64,000 bases of DNA, taken from assembly GCA_963792075.1 (NCBI GenBank), contig CAWBUW010000012.1, forward strand, positions 930,001-994,000. The letters run 5' to 3'. A program made the translations under genes and the position numbers. The DNA comes from CAWBUW01 sp963792075. GTDB taxonomy: Bacteria > Chloroflexota > Anaerolineae > Anaerolineales > UBA4823. Below the pieces are notes generated by a model. That model did not search any database. It saw only the letters and a list, made by a program, of their open reading frames with translations, and was not told the origin of the DNA. Of this stretch, positions 1-8,445 are shown in pieces (the first letter of the stretch is position 1; each line of letters starts with the position of its first letter).

Positions 1-863
1 AGCGCTAACACCATCACTACTGCACCCATACTTTTGAGATCGAGCAAGCCTTGCAAGTAGCTGGCAGGTAAAGCTGGGGCCAGGCGTGCCATCTGGTGGG
101 GCGATGTGGTGACCAGCACCTGGTCGAACCTCTCTGTTTGCCCAGCATGTTCGACCACCAGCTCACCGGAAGGATGCGCTTCCACGCGGTCCACCGGAGT
201 GGACAAGCGAATCTCCACGCCCAGGCCGCGCAGATGATCGGCAAGCTGGTCTGAAAAGGCCTGAAAACCGCCCTCGAAAGTGCCCAGGCGGGTAGTGCGC
301 GCTTTGATACGTGCCCACATCCAGGCCATGTTGACTTGCTGGTAATATTGCTCGCCAAATTTTCCCACCAGCAGCGGCTCCCACATCAATTTGTAAACGC
401 GTTCGCCCGCCCAACGGCGCATCCATGCCTCTGTGGTGTATTGTTCCAGCGCTTTCCAGTTGCTTGTCAGGCGCAAGTACAGCCCCACCAGGCCAAAACG
501 GATTTTATCTATTCCCCATCCCAACCCTGGGAATAGCAGTGCTGCGAAGATCGAGTCAAATGGGTAGAACTTGCCCTTGTAGTACATCACCGTGAAAGGT
601 CGTGGGTAGATGACTTTATCCTGCCAGCCCAGCTCCCGGATCAGGCCGAGCATGTACTTGTCGCTGGCGAACCAGTGGTGGTAAAAGCGCTCTACGGACC
701 ACTGCCAGTGCGGCTCTTTGAAGCCTGCAGCCAGCCCGCCAACATAATCAGCGCTTTCGAAGATCGTGACTTTATGTCCGGCGCGAACCAGGTCATACGC
801 AGCAGCCATGCCGCCAATGCCGGCGCCGAGGATGGCGATGGAAGTGTTTGTGGATTGGGTCAT
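1..863 (-). CDS. NAD(P)/FAD-dependent oxidoreductase, amine oxidase/phytoene desaturase-like (3' part cut by window edge)
   Basis: The reading frame begins at an ATG at 863 and runs off the window edge, so only about 287 N-terminal residues are visible. The N-terminus has a dinucleotide-binding fold with the glycine pattern ILGAGIGGMAAAYDL, followed about 20 residues later by the acidic residue of IFESADYVGGLAAG, which is typical of FAD amine oxidase and phytoene desaturase-like flavoproteins. The later stretch RTTRLGTFEGGFQAF resembles the substrate-domain region of UDP-galactopyranose mutase or protoporphyrinogen oxidase-like members. It follows the flippase-like gene by 30 bases on the same strand, so the two are probably co-transcribed and may share a lipid or cell-envelope role. 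The substrate cannot be named from the sequence. Confidence 0.8.
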   Translation of the reverse strand, partial: MTQSTNTSIAILGAGIGGMAAAYDLVRAGHKVTIFESADYVGGLAAGFKEPHWQWSVERFYHHWFASDKYMLGLIRELGWQDKVIYPRPFTVMYYKGKFYPFDSIFAALLFPGLGWGIDKIRFGLVGLYLRLTSNWKALEQYTTEAWMRRWAGERVYKLMWEPLLVGKFGEQYYQQVNMAWMWARIKARTTRLGTFEGGFQAFSDQLADHLRGLGVEIRLSTPVDRVEAHPSGELVVEHAGQTERFDQVLVTTSPHQMARLAPALPASYLQGLLDLKSMGAVVMVLA

Positions 864-893
864 GTCAGTTTCTTTAGGGGGAAGAATATGGGC

Positions 894-1946
894 TTACGCA
901 GAGCCGGTTTCAGGGTTGATCTCATTTGGTTCTCGCGCCGCCTCCACCTCTTTGCCCCACTGCACGCCTTCGTGGGCCATATAGTATAGCCCCAGGAGCG
1001 TGATGGGCAGCCACAAGGCAAAGTGCAGCACAAAGGTATAGGCAGTGGCAATCTCAGTTGAGATGCCATAAGCATGCAGCACAGCAATACCCGGCGCATC
1101 GAAGGTGCCAATATAGCCCGGTGCAGAAGGAATGGTCGTCGCCAGGTTCACCACGCCGTTCATCAGCATCAGGGCAAAAAAGCTGACCTGAAAACCGAAG
1201 GCTTGCATCACGAACCAGTATTTGACGGTTTCAAGCAGCCAGATCAGCACCGAGGTAAAGAAGACCATCAGGGCTTCAAGCGGCGAGCGCAGCGATTCCA
1301 GTCCGCCCAGGAAACGCAAGCTGATTTCAAGCGTGCGCTGGCGCAGCCGGGCAGGCAAGAAACGATCCACGCTCCAACGCACAATTTTTTCGGTGTGCAG
1401 CGGGAACATTGCTGCCAGTAAGAAAATGGCCAGCGCACCGATAAAAATCACGCTGCCGAGGATGGCGATATTCTGGATCGTCAGCCCGCCGATCTTGACC
1501 TCATCGGTCAGGCGCGCCAGTTCGGGTAAGTTGACAAACACGAAAGCCAGCATGACGACCCCATCGAAGATGCGTTCGACGATGATGGTAGCCAGGGAGG
1601 CCGATACCGGCACGCCTTCCTTGCGTTTCAAGATCACAGCCCGCACTACCTCTCCCGCGCGGGCGGGGTAAATATTGTTCCCGGCGTAGCCGATCGCTAC
1701 GATGGGGAACATGGTACGTGTAGGAATGGCCTTGATCGGGCGCAGCAGGTAGTGCCATCGCCAGGAGCGCACCCAGACTGCAACAAAATACACCATCACA
1801 CCCGGGATGATCCAGAGGTAATTAGCGCTGCGGATATCCTGCCAGAGCAGGGAAAAATCAATTTTGACCAGTACGCGGTACAGGAAAAAAGCACTGATGA
1901 GCATCCCCAGCCAAAATTGCCAGGATAGTTTTGGGCGTCGCTTCAT
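894..1946 (-). CDS. flippase-like / lysylphosphatidylglycerol synthase TM-region family protein
   Basis: A 350-residue polytopic membrane protein. It begins with KLSWQFWLGMLISAFFLYRV, has several further hydrophobic helices, and contains the family-typical stretch around NNIYPARAGEVVRAVILKR, then ATIIVERIFDGVV. This places it in the YbhN/AglD/LPG_synthase_TM (UPF0104) family, whose members are integral membrane proteins tied to lipid or polyprenyl-linked sugar handling. The ATG at 1946 is preferred over an upstream GTG/TTG-type start at 1970 because it begins a normal basic N-terminus before the first helix. The lysine-transferring catalytic domain of MprF is absent. The gene lies just upstream of the FAD oxidoreductase on the same strand. 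The exact substrate is unknown. Confidence 0.82.
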   Translation of the reverse strand: MKRRPKLSWQFWLGMLISAFFLYRVLVKIDFSLLWQDIRSANYLWIIPGVMVYFVAVWVRSWRWHYLLRPIKAIPTRTMFPIVAIGYAGNNIYPARAGEVVRAVILKRKEGVPVSASLATIIVERIFDGVVMLAFVFVNLPELARLTDEVKIGGLTIQNIAILGSVIFIGALAIFLLAAMFPLHTEKIVRWSVDRFLPARLRQRTLEISLRFLGGLESLRSPLEALMVFFTSVLIWLLETVKYWFVMQAFGFQVSFFALMLMNGVVNLATTIPSAPGYIGTFDAPGIAVLHAYGISTEIATAYTFVLHFALWLPITLLGLYYMAHEGVQWGKEVEAAREPNEINPETGSA

Positions 1947-2022
1947 GGTTGGGATTGTACCACAGAGCATTTATCGAGGTCACCGGCTGAGATGGCTGGT
2001 TTTGTTGTACAATGGAATTGCG

Positions 2023-3411
2023 ATGAAACGCAACCTGCTGATCATGCTCTTCCTGGCCGTGCTGACACTGGCAGCGGTGGGGGGATGGGCCTGGATGTCT
2101 GCACCGCGACTGCTGGATATCTCTCCAGCGGCAGGCAGCCGCGCTGTGCCGGCTGGTACTGCGCTGCGCCTGGCTTTCTCACAACCGCTGCAGCTTGAAA
2201 CGGTCCGCCCCCGCCTGAAGCTGGAACCTGCCCGGAGCGGCCAGTTTTCCTGGGAGGATAATACCCTTATCTTTACCCCCGATGCTGGCTGGCCGGCCGG
2301 CTCAACCATTACAGTCACGCTTCAGGCGGGGGCGCGTTCGGCGAACTGGCCGGGGCTGCCGGTATGGCAGGAGCAACAATGGGGTTTTCGCACCAGCCAG
2401 GTGCTGCTGGCATACCTGTGGCCAGCGGGTGAGACGGCAGACCTGTATGCGCTGGACCCCCTTTCGGGTGAAATTCAACAGTGGACGCAGACAGGGGGAA
2501 TCCAGGATTTTAGTGCCAATTCGGATGGTACGATTTTGTACTTCAGCCGCCAGAACCGGCAGGGTGGCAGTGATTTGCTGCGCTTGAGCCGGCAGGCGGT
2601 TGTGAATGATCCCAAGGCTGAGCCAGAACTACTGTTAGCCTGCCCGGACGCACTCTGCCGGCTGCCGCAGCCCTCCTGGGATGACGACTGGCTGGCTTAC
2701 GAACGAGCTCCGCTCAAAGCCGACCCCGCGGTAACCCAGGTTTGGCTGCTGCCCCTGTCAGGTGGGGAGCCCCAACCAGTTAGCGAGCTGAACCATTCAG
2801 CCGGCCAGCCCACCTGGGCGCATTCAGGTTGGTTATCATTTTATGATCGCGACCAGAATGCGTATGTGCTGCTGGATCCGGCCAGTGGGAAACAGTGGCA
2901 GCTCCCCAATCATACGGGCGAAGCAGCCAGTTGGGAACCGGAAGGGAGGGCCTTTATCATGGCGGAGATTCTCTTCGAGCCAAATGGCCTTTTGAATATC
3001 TATGCTTCCAGTCATTTGCTGCGTTATGATTTACCCGACCCATCTGAGGCAGGCAACCCGGTTTCCCATGACCTGACTCAGGACGTTGCCCTGGAGGATA
3101 CCGATCCTGTCTACGCTCCAGATGGCAGCCGGGTGGCTTTTGCGCGCAAATACCTGGATCTGGCGCGCTGGTCGCCTGGACGCCAGTTGTGGGTGATGTC
3201 CGCCAATGGGCAGCAAGCCCGCAAACTGACGGACGATTTGCTGTATAACCACTATGATTTTTCATGGAGCCTGGATGGCCAGCAGATCGCTTATGTGCGC
3301 TTTAACCAGACGGTGCTGACCCTGCCGCCAGAGCTGTGGTTGATACAGGCGGATGGCAGCAATCCGATCCAGCTTGTAATTGGGGGTTATGCCCCTCAGT
3401 GGGTGCCTTGA
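2023..3411 (+). CDS. exported Ig-like plus TolB/PD40 beta-propeller protein
   Basis: A 462-residue protein. It starts with a signal anchor (KRNLLIMLFLAVLTLAAVGG), then a bacterial Ig-like (Big_5-like) domain with the pattern ISPAAGSRAVPAGTALRLAFSQPL. The second half has repeated WD40-like/PD40 blades, for example YFSRQNRQGGSDLLRLSR, DPVYAPDGSRVAFARK and FSWSLDGQQIAYVRF, as in TolB-type propellers. It is probably outside the membrane; no catalytic motif is visible. The start at 2023 is chosen because a TACAAT box ends only 9 bases upstream and the signal anchor begins there; a TTG start at 1864 would overlap the divergent flippase-like gene. No Shine-Dalgarno is seen, so the mRNA may be leaderless. 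It ends at a strong bidirectional hairpin. Confidence 0.78.
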   Translation: MKRNLLIMLFLAVLTLAAVGGWAWMSAPRLLDISPAAGSRAVPAGTALRLAFSQPLQLETVRPRLKLEPARSGQFSWEDNTLIFTPDAGWPAGSTITVTLQAGARSANWPGLPVWQEQQWGFRTSQVLLAYLWPAGETADLYALDPLSGEIQQWTQTGGIQDFSANSDGTILYFSRQNRQGGSDLLRLSRQAVVNDPKAEPELLLACPDALCRLPQPSWDDDWLAYERAPLKADPAVTQVWLLPLSGGEPQPVSELNHSAGQPTWAHSGWLSFYDRDQNAYVLLDPASGKQWQLPNHTGEAASWEPEGRAFIMAEILFEPNGLLNIYASSHLLRYDLPDPSEAGNPVSHDLTQDVALEDTDPVYAPDGSRVAFARKYLDLARWSPGRQLWVMSANGQQARKLTDDLLYNHYDFSWSLDGQQIAYVRFNQTVLTLPPELWLIQADGSNPIQLVIGGYAPQWVP

Positions 3412-3419
3412 TTTCTTTA

Positions 3420-3466
3420 AAACGGTGTGTTTTTTTGGCGCAAAGCGCCAAAAAAACACACCGTTT
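3420..3466. terminator. 22-bp perfect hairpin with AAA loop between convergent genes
   Basis: Positions 3420-3441 and 3445-3466 are perfect reverse complements, separated by the loop AAA. The stem carries T-runs and A-runs, so each strand has a U-tract after a GC-rich tip. It lies between the end of the propeller gene (plus) and the end of the panE-like gene (minus), fitting a bidirectional terminator. Confidence 0.7.
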
Positions 3467-3471
3467 ACAGC

Positions 3472-4422
3472 CTAGAATTCCACATCGCCGCGTGCCTTGC
3501 GCTCCAGGGGCAGCAGGCTGCTGTAAATAAAAGCGTGCGTGGGCGTGGGGAGGTTGTGTGCCGCCCCCATGCGTACTACGGCGCCGTTCTGCGCTTCCAA
3601 TTCGGATGGCTTACCGGTCATAATATCGCGCTGCATGGAGGCCAGGGTTCCCCCCGGCAGGCCGTCAATCGTAGCCAGCGTGCGTTGGACGACATCTGCA
3701 GGCAGCTTTACGTGCTGAGCGCGCCCCACGGCCGCGATTTCTTCCAGCGCGGCGATGAGCATCTGGCGCGTTTCCGGAATGCTCCGGAAAATGCCAGCGG
3801 GTGCGCGGGTCACTGCGCCCACGCCGCTGATCGCGGCGATGAAGACAAATTTCTGCCAGCAGGCCACCTGAATATCGGGTGGAATTTCAGCCTTTACCCC
3901 GGCGCGTGTAAACGCCTTTTGCAGCAGATCCAGGCGCTCGTTGGGTTGGCCATCCAGAGAGCCGAAAGCAATATACGGCTCGATGCCCACGTGGCGAATA
4001 TGTCCTGGCCCAGCAACGAGGCTGGAGATGCGACACAATCCCCCAACGACATGTGCAAAGGTTTTTCCGGGGGTTTCTAAGCTGGCGGCCAATTGGTCTG
4101 GCGCTTCTACGCCGTTTTCAAGCGGGATCACCACGGTGCCAGGTCCGACCAGCGGCTGCATGGCCGCGGCTGCTTGTGGTACCTGCCAGGCTTTGACGCA
4201 AACCAGCACCACATCCGCTGGCCCAACTTGGTGAGGATCTTCTGCGGCCTGGGCCGGTTGAACGATGAAATTGCCCTGGAGGCTGTCCACCTGCAAGCCG
4301 TTTTCTCGGATGGCGGCCAGGTGTGCGCCGCGGGCGATAAAGATTACCTCTTCGCCAGCCTGTGCCAACCGCCCGCCAAAATAACCGCCCACACTACCGC
4401 TTCCATATACCACGATACGCAT
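3472..4422 (-). CDS. panE: 2-dehydropantoate 2-reductase (ketopantoate reductase family)
   Basis: A 316-residue protein. It has an N-terminal Rossmann motif (YGSGSVGGYFGGRLAQAG), the NADPH-pocket lysine region (VLVCVKAWQVPQA) and the ENGVEAPDQL segment. The C-terminal helical domain carries CWQKFVFIAAISGVGAVTRA, whose lysine matches the family's catalytic position. The usual asparagines of that helix are not obvious, so it could be a relaxed-specificity paralogue. The family reduces ketopantoate to pantoate with NADPH in pantothenate and CoA synthesis. The ATG at 4422 follows a GGAGAG ribosome-binding site; the longer frame would need a TTG at 4443. It is monocistronic as far as can be seen, with a divergent repeat-rich region upstream. 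Confidence 0.8.
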   Translation of the reverse strand: MRIVVYGSGSVGGYFGGRLAQAGEEVIFIARGAHLAAIRENGLQVDSLQGNFIVQPAQAAEDPHQVGPADVVLVCVKAWQVPQAAAAMQPLVGPGTVVIPLENGVEAPDQLAASLETPGKTFAHVVGGLCRISSLVAGPGHIRHVGIEPYIAFGSLDGQPNERLDLLQKAFTRAGVKAEIPPDIQVACWQKFVFIAAISGVGAVTRAPAGIFRSIPETRQMLIAALEEIAAVGRAQHVKLPADVVQRTLATIDGLPGGTLASMQRDIMTGKPSELEAQNGAVVRMGAAHNLPTPTHAFIYSSLLPLERKARGDVEF

Positions 4423-4453
4423 CTTGCTCTCTCCAATCTTCAAAGTAGGAGAC

Positions 4454-4494
4454 CTGGGGTATTGCAGGCAGTGAAACTGCCTGCAATACCCCAG
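4454..4494. repeat. 19-bp palindrome, GAA loop (family A, copy 1)
   Basis: 4454-4472 and 4476-4494 are perfect reverse complements around the loop GAA. An inverted near-copy lies at 16209-16251. It sits upstream of both the minus-strand panE-like gene and the plus-strand LysM gene, so it does not follow a coding end. Confidence 0.85.
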
Positions 4495-4504
4495 ATTCCT
4501 GTTG

Positions 4505-4586
4505 TTCCCCCGCCAGCGGGGCGGGGCAGGCTGCGGAGCAGCCGTGGGGTGGGGGAAATAGGGCTTTCATGCTTTGTGAAAGCCCT
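4505..4586. repeat. GC-rich degenerate palindrome plus 10-bp hairpin
   Basis: 4505-4553 is a C-run/G-run imperfect palindrome (TTCCCCC ends against GGGGGAA, inner GGCTG/CAGCC). It is followed by 4560-4569/4577-4586, a perfect 10-bp stem with a 7-base loop. The first part resembles 15990-16027 in reverse orientation. Together with the preceding element it fills most of the 323 bases between the divergent genes. Confidence 0.65.
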
Positions 4587-4745
4587 GACCTTGATTATAC
4601 CTGACGTGGCTTTTCAGTAAAAAATCGGTTACAATTTGAAAATAGATTGGATCCAATAAGGCGGATTCAACGTCTTATTGGAATAGGGGACGTTATGGTC
4701 CATAGTTGACCATGCTCCTGCATCCTACCTTCGAAAGGAACGAAT

Positions 4746-5522
4746 ATGTCTGATCATGAATCCCCGAAAAGCGTGATCGATGCATATCATCGCCGGCGGG
4801 AACTCTCCCAACGCATGCCCATGATACTATTAATCGTGGCTGCGGTACTGCTGGTCCTGGGGGCTGCGGTAATCATCTTCTGGGTGATCAATAAAGATAG
4901 TGGTAACCCCATGTTGGGCTTCCTGTCTACAGAAACACCAACCCCTACGGCCACATCTACTGCTACGCCAACTTTCACACCAACCAATACCCCAACCATT
5001 ACGCCCACTCCCCTGCCGCCAACGGAAACGCCAACGGCCACGCCTACTGAAACGCCTTCCGGGCCGTCCATTTACGTAGTTCAAGAAGGTGATATTCTCT
5101 CCACGATCGCGGCCAAGTTCAACGTCAGCCTGGAGCTGCTGTTAGCGCTCAACCCGCAGATTGATCCAGCCACGGCTAATATCAGGGTGGGGGATCAGAT
5201 TTTGATCCCTGCGCCCAATACGGAACTTCCCTCGCCTACCCCCCTGGCGACGGATGTCCGTGCCGGCACCACAATCGATTACCGCATCGTTACCGGCGAT
5301 ACTTTGGGCGCCATTGCCGTGAAATTCAACAGCACAGTCGAGGATATCCTGAAGCAGAATCCTTCCATCAAGAATGCCAACGATATCATCCCTGGGCAGG
5401 TAATTAAGGTTCGCGTCAACATTGCCACACCCATCCCAACTTCTACACCAGGGATCGCGCTGCCAACCGCCCCAATCCAGGCGACCGCCACAGTGACCGC
5501 GACGAACACACCCGTGCCGTAA
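4746..5522 (+). CDS. membrane-anchored protein with Thr/Pro linker and two LysM domains
   Basis: A 258-residue protein. A short cytoplasmic N-terminus is followed by one transmembrane segment (MILLIVAAVLLVLGAAVIIF, about residues 26-47), then a Thr/Pro-rich linker (about 58-108), then two LysM domains (about 110-155 and 177-226). The LysM domains have typical cores such as VVQEGDILSTIAAKFNVS and IVTGDTLGAIAVKFNSTVED. The tail is again Thr/Pro-rich. LysM binds N-acetylglucosamine polymers, so the protein probably sits on the outer face of the membrane against peptidoglycan or a polysaccharide. No catalytic domain is visible. An AAAGGAA ribosome-binding site precedes the ATG, and a classic terminator follows. 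Confidence 0.88.
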   Translation: MSDHESPKSVIDAYHRRRELSQRMPMILLIVAAVLLVLGAAVIIFWVINKDSGNPMLGFLSTETPTPTATSTATPTFTPTNTPTITPTPLPPTETPTATPTETPSGPSIYVVQEGDILSTIAAKFNVSLELLLALNPQIDPATANIRVGDQILIPAPNTELPSPTPLATDVRAGTTIDYRIVTGDTLGAIAVKFNSTVEDILKQNPSIKNANDIIPGQVIKVRVNIATPIPTSTPGIALPTAPIQATATVTATNTPVP

Positions 5523-5545
5523 CCTTAATCGAACACAAAGTTTTC

Positions 5546-5585
5546 AAAAAGCGAGAGACCGCCAGGTTGGGGTCTCTCGCTTTTT
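5546..5585 (+). terminator. Rho-independent terminator after the LysM gene
   Basis: 5546-5560 pairs perfectly with 5571-5585 (15 bp, including a GCGAGAGACC core), followed by a T-run. It lies 24 bases after the LysM stop codon. The A-tract on the left makes it usable for the convergent thiolase gene as well. Confidence 0.85.
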
Positions 5586-5607
5586 TGGGGGAAACCTTCT
5601 GTTTGGT

Positions 5608-6828
5608 TTACCCGATATATTCGATCACGGTTGCTTCACCCTGTCCCACGCCGACACACAGGGTCGCCAGGCCATAATAGGGCCGCGGTTCCGTGGGAGC
5701 GCGGCGGCGCATCTCGTGCAGTAAGGTGGTCAGGAGGCGCGCTCCGGAGCAGCCCAAGGGATGCCCCAGGGCAATCGCGCCGCCGTTGACGTTGGTGATC
5801 TCTTGAGAGAGCCCCAATTCTTGCAACACAGCCAGGGACTGCACCGCAAAGGCCTCGTTGAGTTCGGCCAGGTGGATATCCTCCATCTTCAATCCGGCGC
5901 GCTGCAGCGCTTTCCGGGTGGCGGCTACTGGGCCGAGACCCATGACGCGCGGTGCTATGCCGGCGGCGGCGCTGGAGAGGACGCGCGCTTGCGGCTTGAG
6001 GCCTAACTGCTGCGCTTTGGCCGCGCTCATGATGAGCACCGCTGCCGCGCCATCGTTCAGGCCAGAGGCGTTGCCTGCCGTGACCGTGCCATTTTTGCGG
6101 AACGAGGGTCTCAATTGCGCCAGCAATTCCAGGCTGGTGTCGCGCCGCGGACGTTCATCCGTGGTGACCAGCAGCGGATCGCCTTTGCGCTGCGGGATGG
6201 GCACAGGGACGATCTCCTCAGCGAATTTCCCTGAGTCGATGGCTGCAATGGCGCGCCGGTGGCTTTGCAAGCTGAACGCGTCCTGCAGTTCACGGGTGAT
6301 TCCCGGCATCAGTTCGGAGATATTCTCGGCCGTTTCCCCCATCAATTCGGTGCCATACATTTCCTGCATCTTGGGGTTTGGGTAACGCCAGCCCAGAGAG
6401 GTGTCCCAGGCGGTCTGGTTGCCAAAGGGAAAGGCCTTATCTGCTTTGGCAATCGAGTAAGGGGCGCGCGACATGCTTTCGACCCCCCCTGCAAGGTAAA
6501 CCTCCCCTTCGCTGGCTTTAATGGCGCGCACAGCCTGGTTAACTGCGTTCAACCCAGAGGCGCACAGGCGGTTCATGGTCACTGCCGGGGTTTCTACTGG
6601 CAAACCCGCAAGCAGCGTAGCCATGCGGGCTACATTCCGATTATCTTCACCGGCCTGGTTAGCGCAGCCCAGGTACACTTCTTCGATGAGAGATGGGTCA
6701 ATTCCACTGCGCTCAACCAAAGTTTTCAACACCAGCGCCGCCAGGTCATCTGGCCGGACGGCGGACAAAACGCCACCTAAGGCGCCAATGGGGGTGCGCA
6801 GTGCTTCGATGATAACTGCTTCAGGCAT
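5608..6828 (-). CDS. acetyl-CoA C-acyltransferase (thiolase)
   Basis: A 406-residue thiolase. The acyl-accepting cysteine is Cys89 in NRLCASGLNAVNQ, the catalytic histidine is His356 in GHPLGCSG, and the second active-site cysteine is Cys391 in LCVGVGQG. The length is normal for the family. It catalyses reversible condensation or thiolytic cleavage of 3-ketoacyl-CoA in fatty acid, acetoacetyl-CoA or beta-ketoadipyl-CoA metabolism; the sequence has a PcaF/FadA-like look but the chain-length preference cannot be told. No other beta-oxidation gene is adjacent. The start at 6828 has a GGAGA-type ribosome-binding site. Confidence 0.92.
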   Translation of the reverse strand: MPEAVIIEALRTPIGALGGVLSAVRPDDLAALVLKTLVERSGIDPSLIEEVYLGCANQAGEDNRNVARMATLLAGLPVETPAVTMNRLCASGLNAVNQAVRAIKASEGEVYLAGGVESMSRAPYSIAKADKAFPFGNQTAWDTSLGWRYPNPKMQEMYGTELMGETAENISELMPGITRELQDAFSLQSHRRAIAAIDSGKFAEEIVPVPIPQRKGDPLLVTTDERPRRDTSLELLAQLRPSFRKNGTVTAGNASGLNDGAAAVLIMSAAKAQQLGLKPQARVLSSAAAGIAPRVMGLGPVAATRKALQRAGLKMEDIHLAELNEAFAVQSLAVLQELGLSQEITNVNGGAIALGHPLGCSGARLLTTLLHEMRRRAPTEPRPYYGLATLCVGVGQGEATVIEYIG

Positions 6829-6852
6829 AATATTCTCCTTTTGAATAAGAGC

Positions 6853-6928
6853 CTATCCGAAAACTATTTTGGTAGTGTGTGTGGCGGCTACGCCACCACA
6901 CACACTACCAAAATCAATTTTCGGATAG
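6853..6928. repeat. 76-bp imperfect palindrome between divergent genes
   Basis: Ends CTATCCGAAAA (6853) and TTTTCGGATAG (6918-6928) are inverted repeats. The core is a 17-bp stem with one mismatch (6871-6887 with 6893-6909), built of alternating GT/AC. It sits between the divergent thiolase and PilZ genes. The terminal 11-mer recurs alone at 13900-13910. Confidence 0.75.
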
Positions 6929-7028
6929 ATACTAAGCCGATTCTACCATTCGTCCGGAAAAACAGTTGCATTCTGACGGGTTTTCCGGTATCCTAGAAGT
7001 ACAATCTGAAATGTTTCCGGAGGATTTC

Positions 7029-7376
7029 ATGCAGGATCGGAGAAAATTTAAACGCCGTTTTATTATGTACTATACCCGCGTAATTGATCTGACTACCGGG
7101 GCAGTGCTGGGATACCTGGTTGATCTTTCGGCAGATGGGGCTATGGTCGTAAGCGAAGAAGTCTTTGTTCCGGGGAAACGATACCGGCTGCGTATGGATG
7201 TGCCAGAGGAATTTTCCGGGAAAGCTTGCCTGGATTTTGAGGCTGAATGTGTGTGGAGCCGCTCTGATACTGACCCGCGCTTTTTCGATTCGGGTTTTCG
7301 CTTACGCGATGTGCCCGATTCAGATATTGAACTGATCGAGCGCATCATACAGGAGTACGGCTTCCGTGACAGTTAA
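7029..7376 (+). CDS. PilZ domain protein (c-di-GMP receptor candidate)
   Basis: A 115-residue single-domain protein. The N-terminal basic stretch DRRKFKRRF supplies the RxxxR element and DLSADGAMV supplies the D/NxSxxG element of PilZ, the two motifs that grip cyclic di-GMP. The rest is predicted beta-barrel with a conserved GFRLRD strand. The ATG at 7029 is chosen because GGAGG lies 7 bases upstream and the domain begins directly after it; the frame is open from 6966. It is followed after 33 bases by an unknown gene on the same strand. Confidence 0.87.
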   Translation: MQDRRKFKRRFIMYYTRVIDLTTGAVLGYLVDLSADGAMVVSEEVFVPGKRYRLRMDVPEEFSGKACLDFEAECVWSRSDTDPRFFDSGFRLRDVPDSDIELIERIIQEYGFRDS

Positions 7377-7409
7377 TGGCCGAGGGACGCCTGCCGCGTC
7401 ATCCTAAAC

Positions 7410-7835
7410 ATGCGTAATCCCTTTGAAGACCTTTTCCGGCAGCGGAGGCGGCACCAGCGGCAGCTCCAGCTTGAACGCAACGAGCGTGAGCGGAGTGAAC
7501 TGCAACATATCGACCGTATCCAGGCGCGTCTGCAAGAAAAGAAACGCTACGATGCCATGGTGACCGGGCTGCTGACCCAATTCATTCGGGCAGCCAACCC
7601 GGCTTTACAATTCTATTCATACAATCGCGGCTGGAGCGTGGGCCGTTGGGACCGCCTGGATGATAACAGCTTACGCTGGCACAGTATCCTGGATGTACAA
7701 CTCGTTTATGAAATGAACGATACAGCTCTTTTCTTTGAAGTGATCCGTCATCGCAAAAAAGTGCGTGCCGGGCTGGGAGAAAACGAGCTGGCGATGGCGC
7801 TGCGCCGATTGTACCCGCCAGAAACGTCAGGATAA
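7410..7835 (+). CDS. hypothetical protein with charged coiled-coil N-terminus
   Basis: A 141-residue protein that I do not recognise. Residues 1-50 are very rich in Arg, Gln and Glu and look like a coiled coil (for example RRRHQRQLQLERNERERSEL). Residues 55-130 look like a small alpha/beta domain with aromatic positions (FYSYNRGWSVGRWDRLDD). There is no signal peptide or membrane segment. It lies 33 bases after the PilZ gene on the same strand and may be co-transcribed with it. It ends 6 bases before a convergent gene. Confidence 0.6.
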   Translation: MRNPFEDLFRQRRRHQRQLQLERNERERSELQHIDRIQARLQEKKRYDAMVTGLLTQFIRAANPALQFYSYNRGWSVGRWDRLDDNSLRWHSILDVQLVYEMNDTALFFEVIRHRKKVRAGLGENELAMALRRLYPPETSG

Positions 7836-7841
7836 TTTCGA

Positions 7842-8378
7842 TCAGCCCGCCGCGCCGCCAGCTACGGCCGCGCCTGCAGCGGAATCCTGCTGCATCATGA
7901 TGATCAGGTACAGACCAAGCGACAAAAGCAGGGGCAGCTCGGGCAGGGTGGCACCAATTGCGGTGACCTCGACGTCGGCAGAAAGGTGGAAGAACCCTCC
8001 GCTGTGGAAGGCGACCAAAACCTCCTCCGCAGCATTATGGAATTCCAACCTGGTTTGCCAGAAATTGGTGGTGGCACGGAAGGCGCGCCCATCCGGGAAT
8101 TCAAGCGTGCCGCCGCCGCTCCAGGTATTGTTTTTGAATACAGCCAGGTCCTGCTCTTCATCGCAGGTGCGCACCGTCAGGCGGGTTTGCCAGAATCCCA
8201 CCCGTTTGAAAGTCCAGCAGCCATCGGTTGTCTCGGCGGTCGCCAGCGTGCCGAAGGATGAACGGAAAGCCAATGTAGCGAATACTTCTTCGCCAGAAAG
8301 TAGCTCGTATTCCATACGGAAAGCACTGGGCTGGGCCCATTTCAACGGCTGGGTGGCTGCGCTGAAGATGCTTCTCAT
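7842..8378 (-). CDS. conserved hypothetical protein with hydrophobic C-terminal segment
   Basis: A 178-residue protein. The first 140 residues look like a beta-rich fold with repeated aromatic strands (WTFKRVGFWQTRLTVR, then ATTNFWQTRLEFH, an internal similarity around FWQTRL). A hydrophobic segment follows near residues 145-160 (LPLLLSLGLYLIIMM) and then an Ala/Gly-rich tail. The topology is compatible with a tubby/scramblase-like barrel ending in a membrane helix, but that is a guess from pattern only. The ATG at 8378 has a ribosome-binding site of the AGGAGA type. No operon partner is clear. Confidence 0.6.
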   Translation of the reverse strand: MRSIFSAATQPLKWAQPSAFRMEYELLSGEEVFATLAFRSSFGTLATAETTDGCWTFKRVGFWQTRLTVRTCDEEQDLAVFKNNTWSGGGTLEFPDGRAFRATTNFWQTRLEFHNAAEEVLVAFHSGGFFHLSADVEVTAIGATLPELPLLLSLGLYLIIMMQQDSAAGAAVAGGAAG

Positions 8379-8445
8379 AACGGTCTCCTTTCAAGCAAGG
8401 GTACGGTTGTCGGATAGAGGGTCGGATATTCAATTGGTATTTTCA

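Noticed and set aside
3427..4080. A 217-codon plus-strand frame opposite the panE-like gene
   Set aside because: It begins inside the terminator hairpin and mirrors a gene with a clear Rossmann motif on the other strand.
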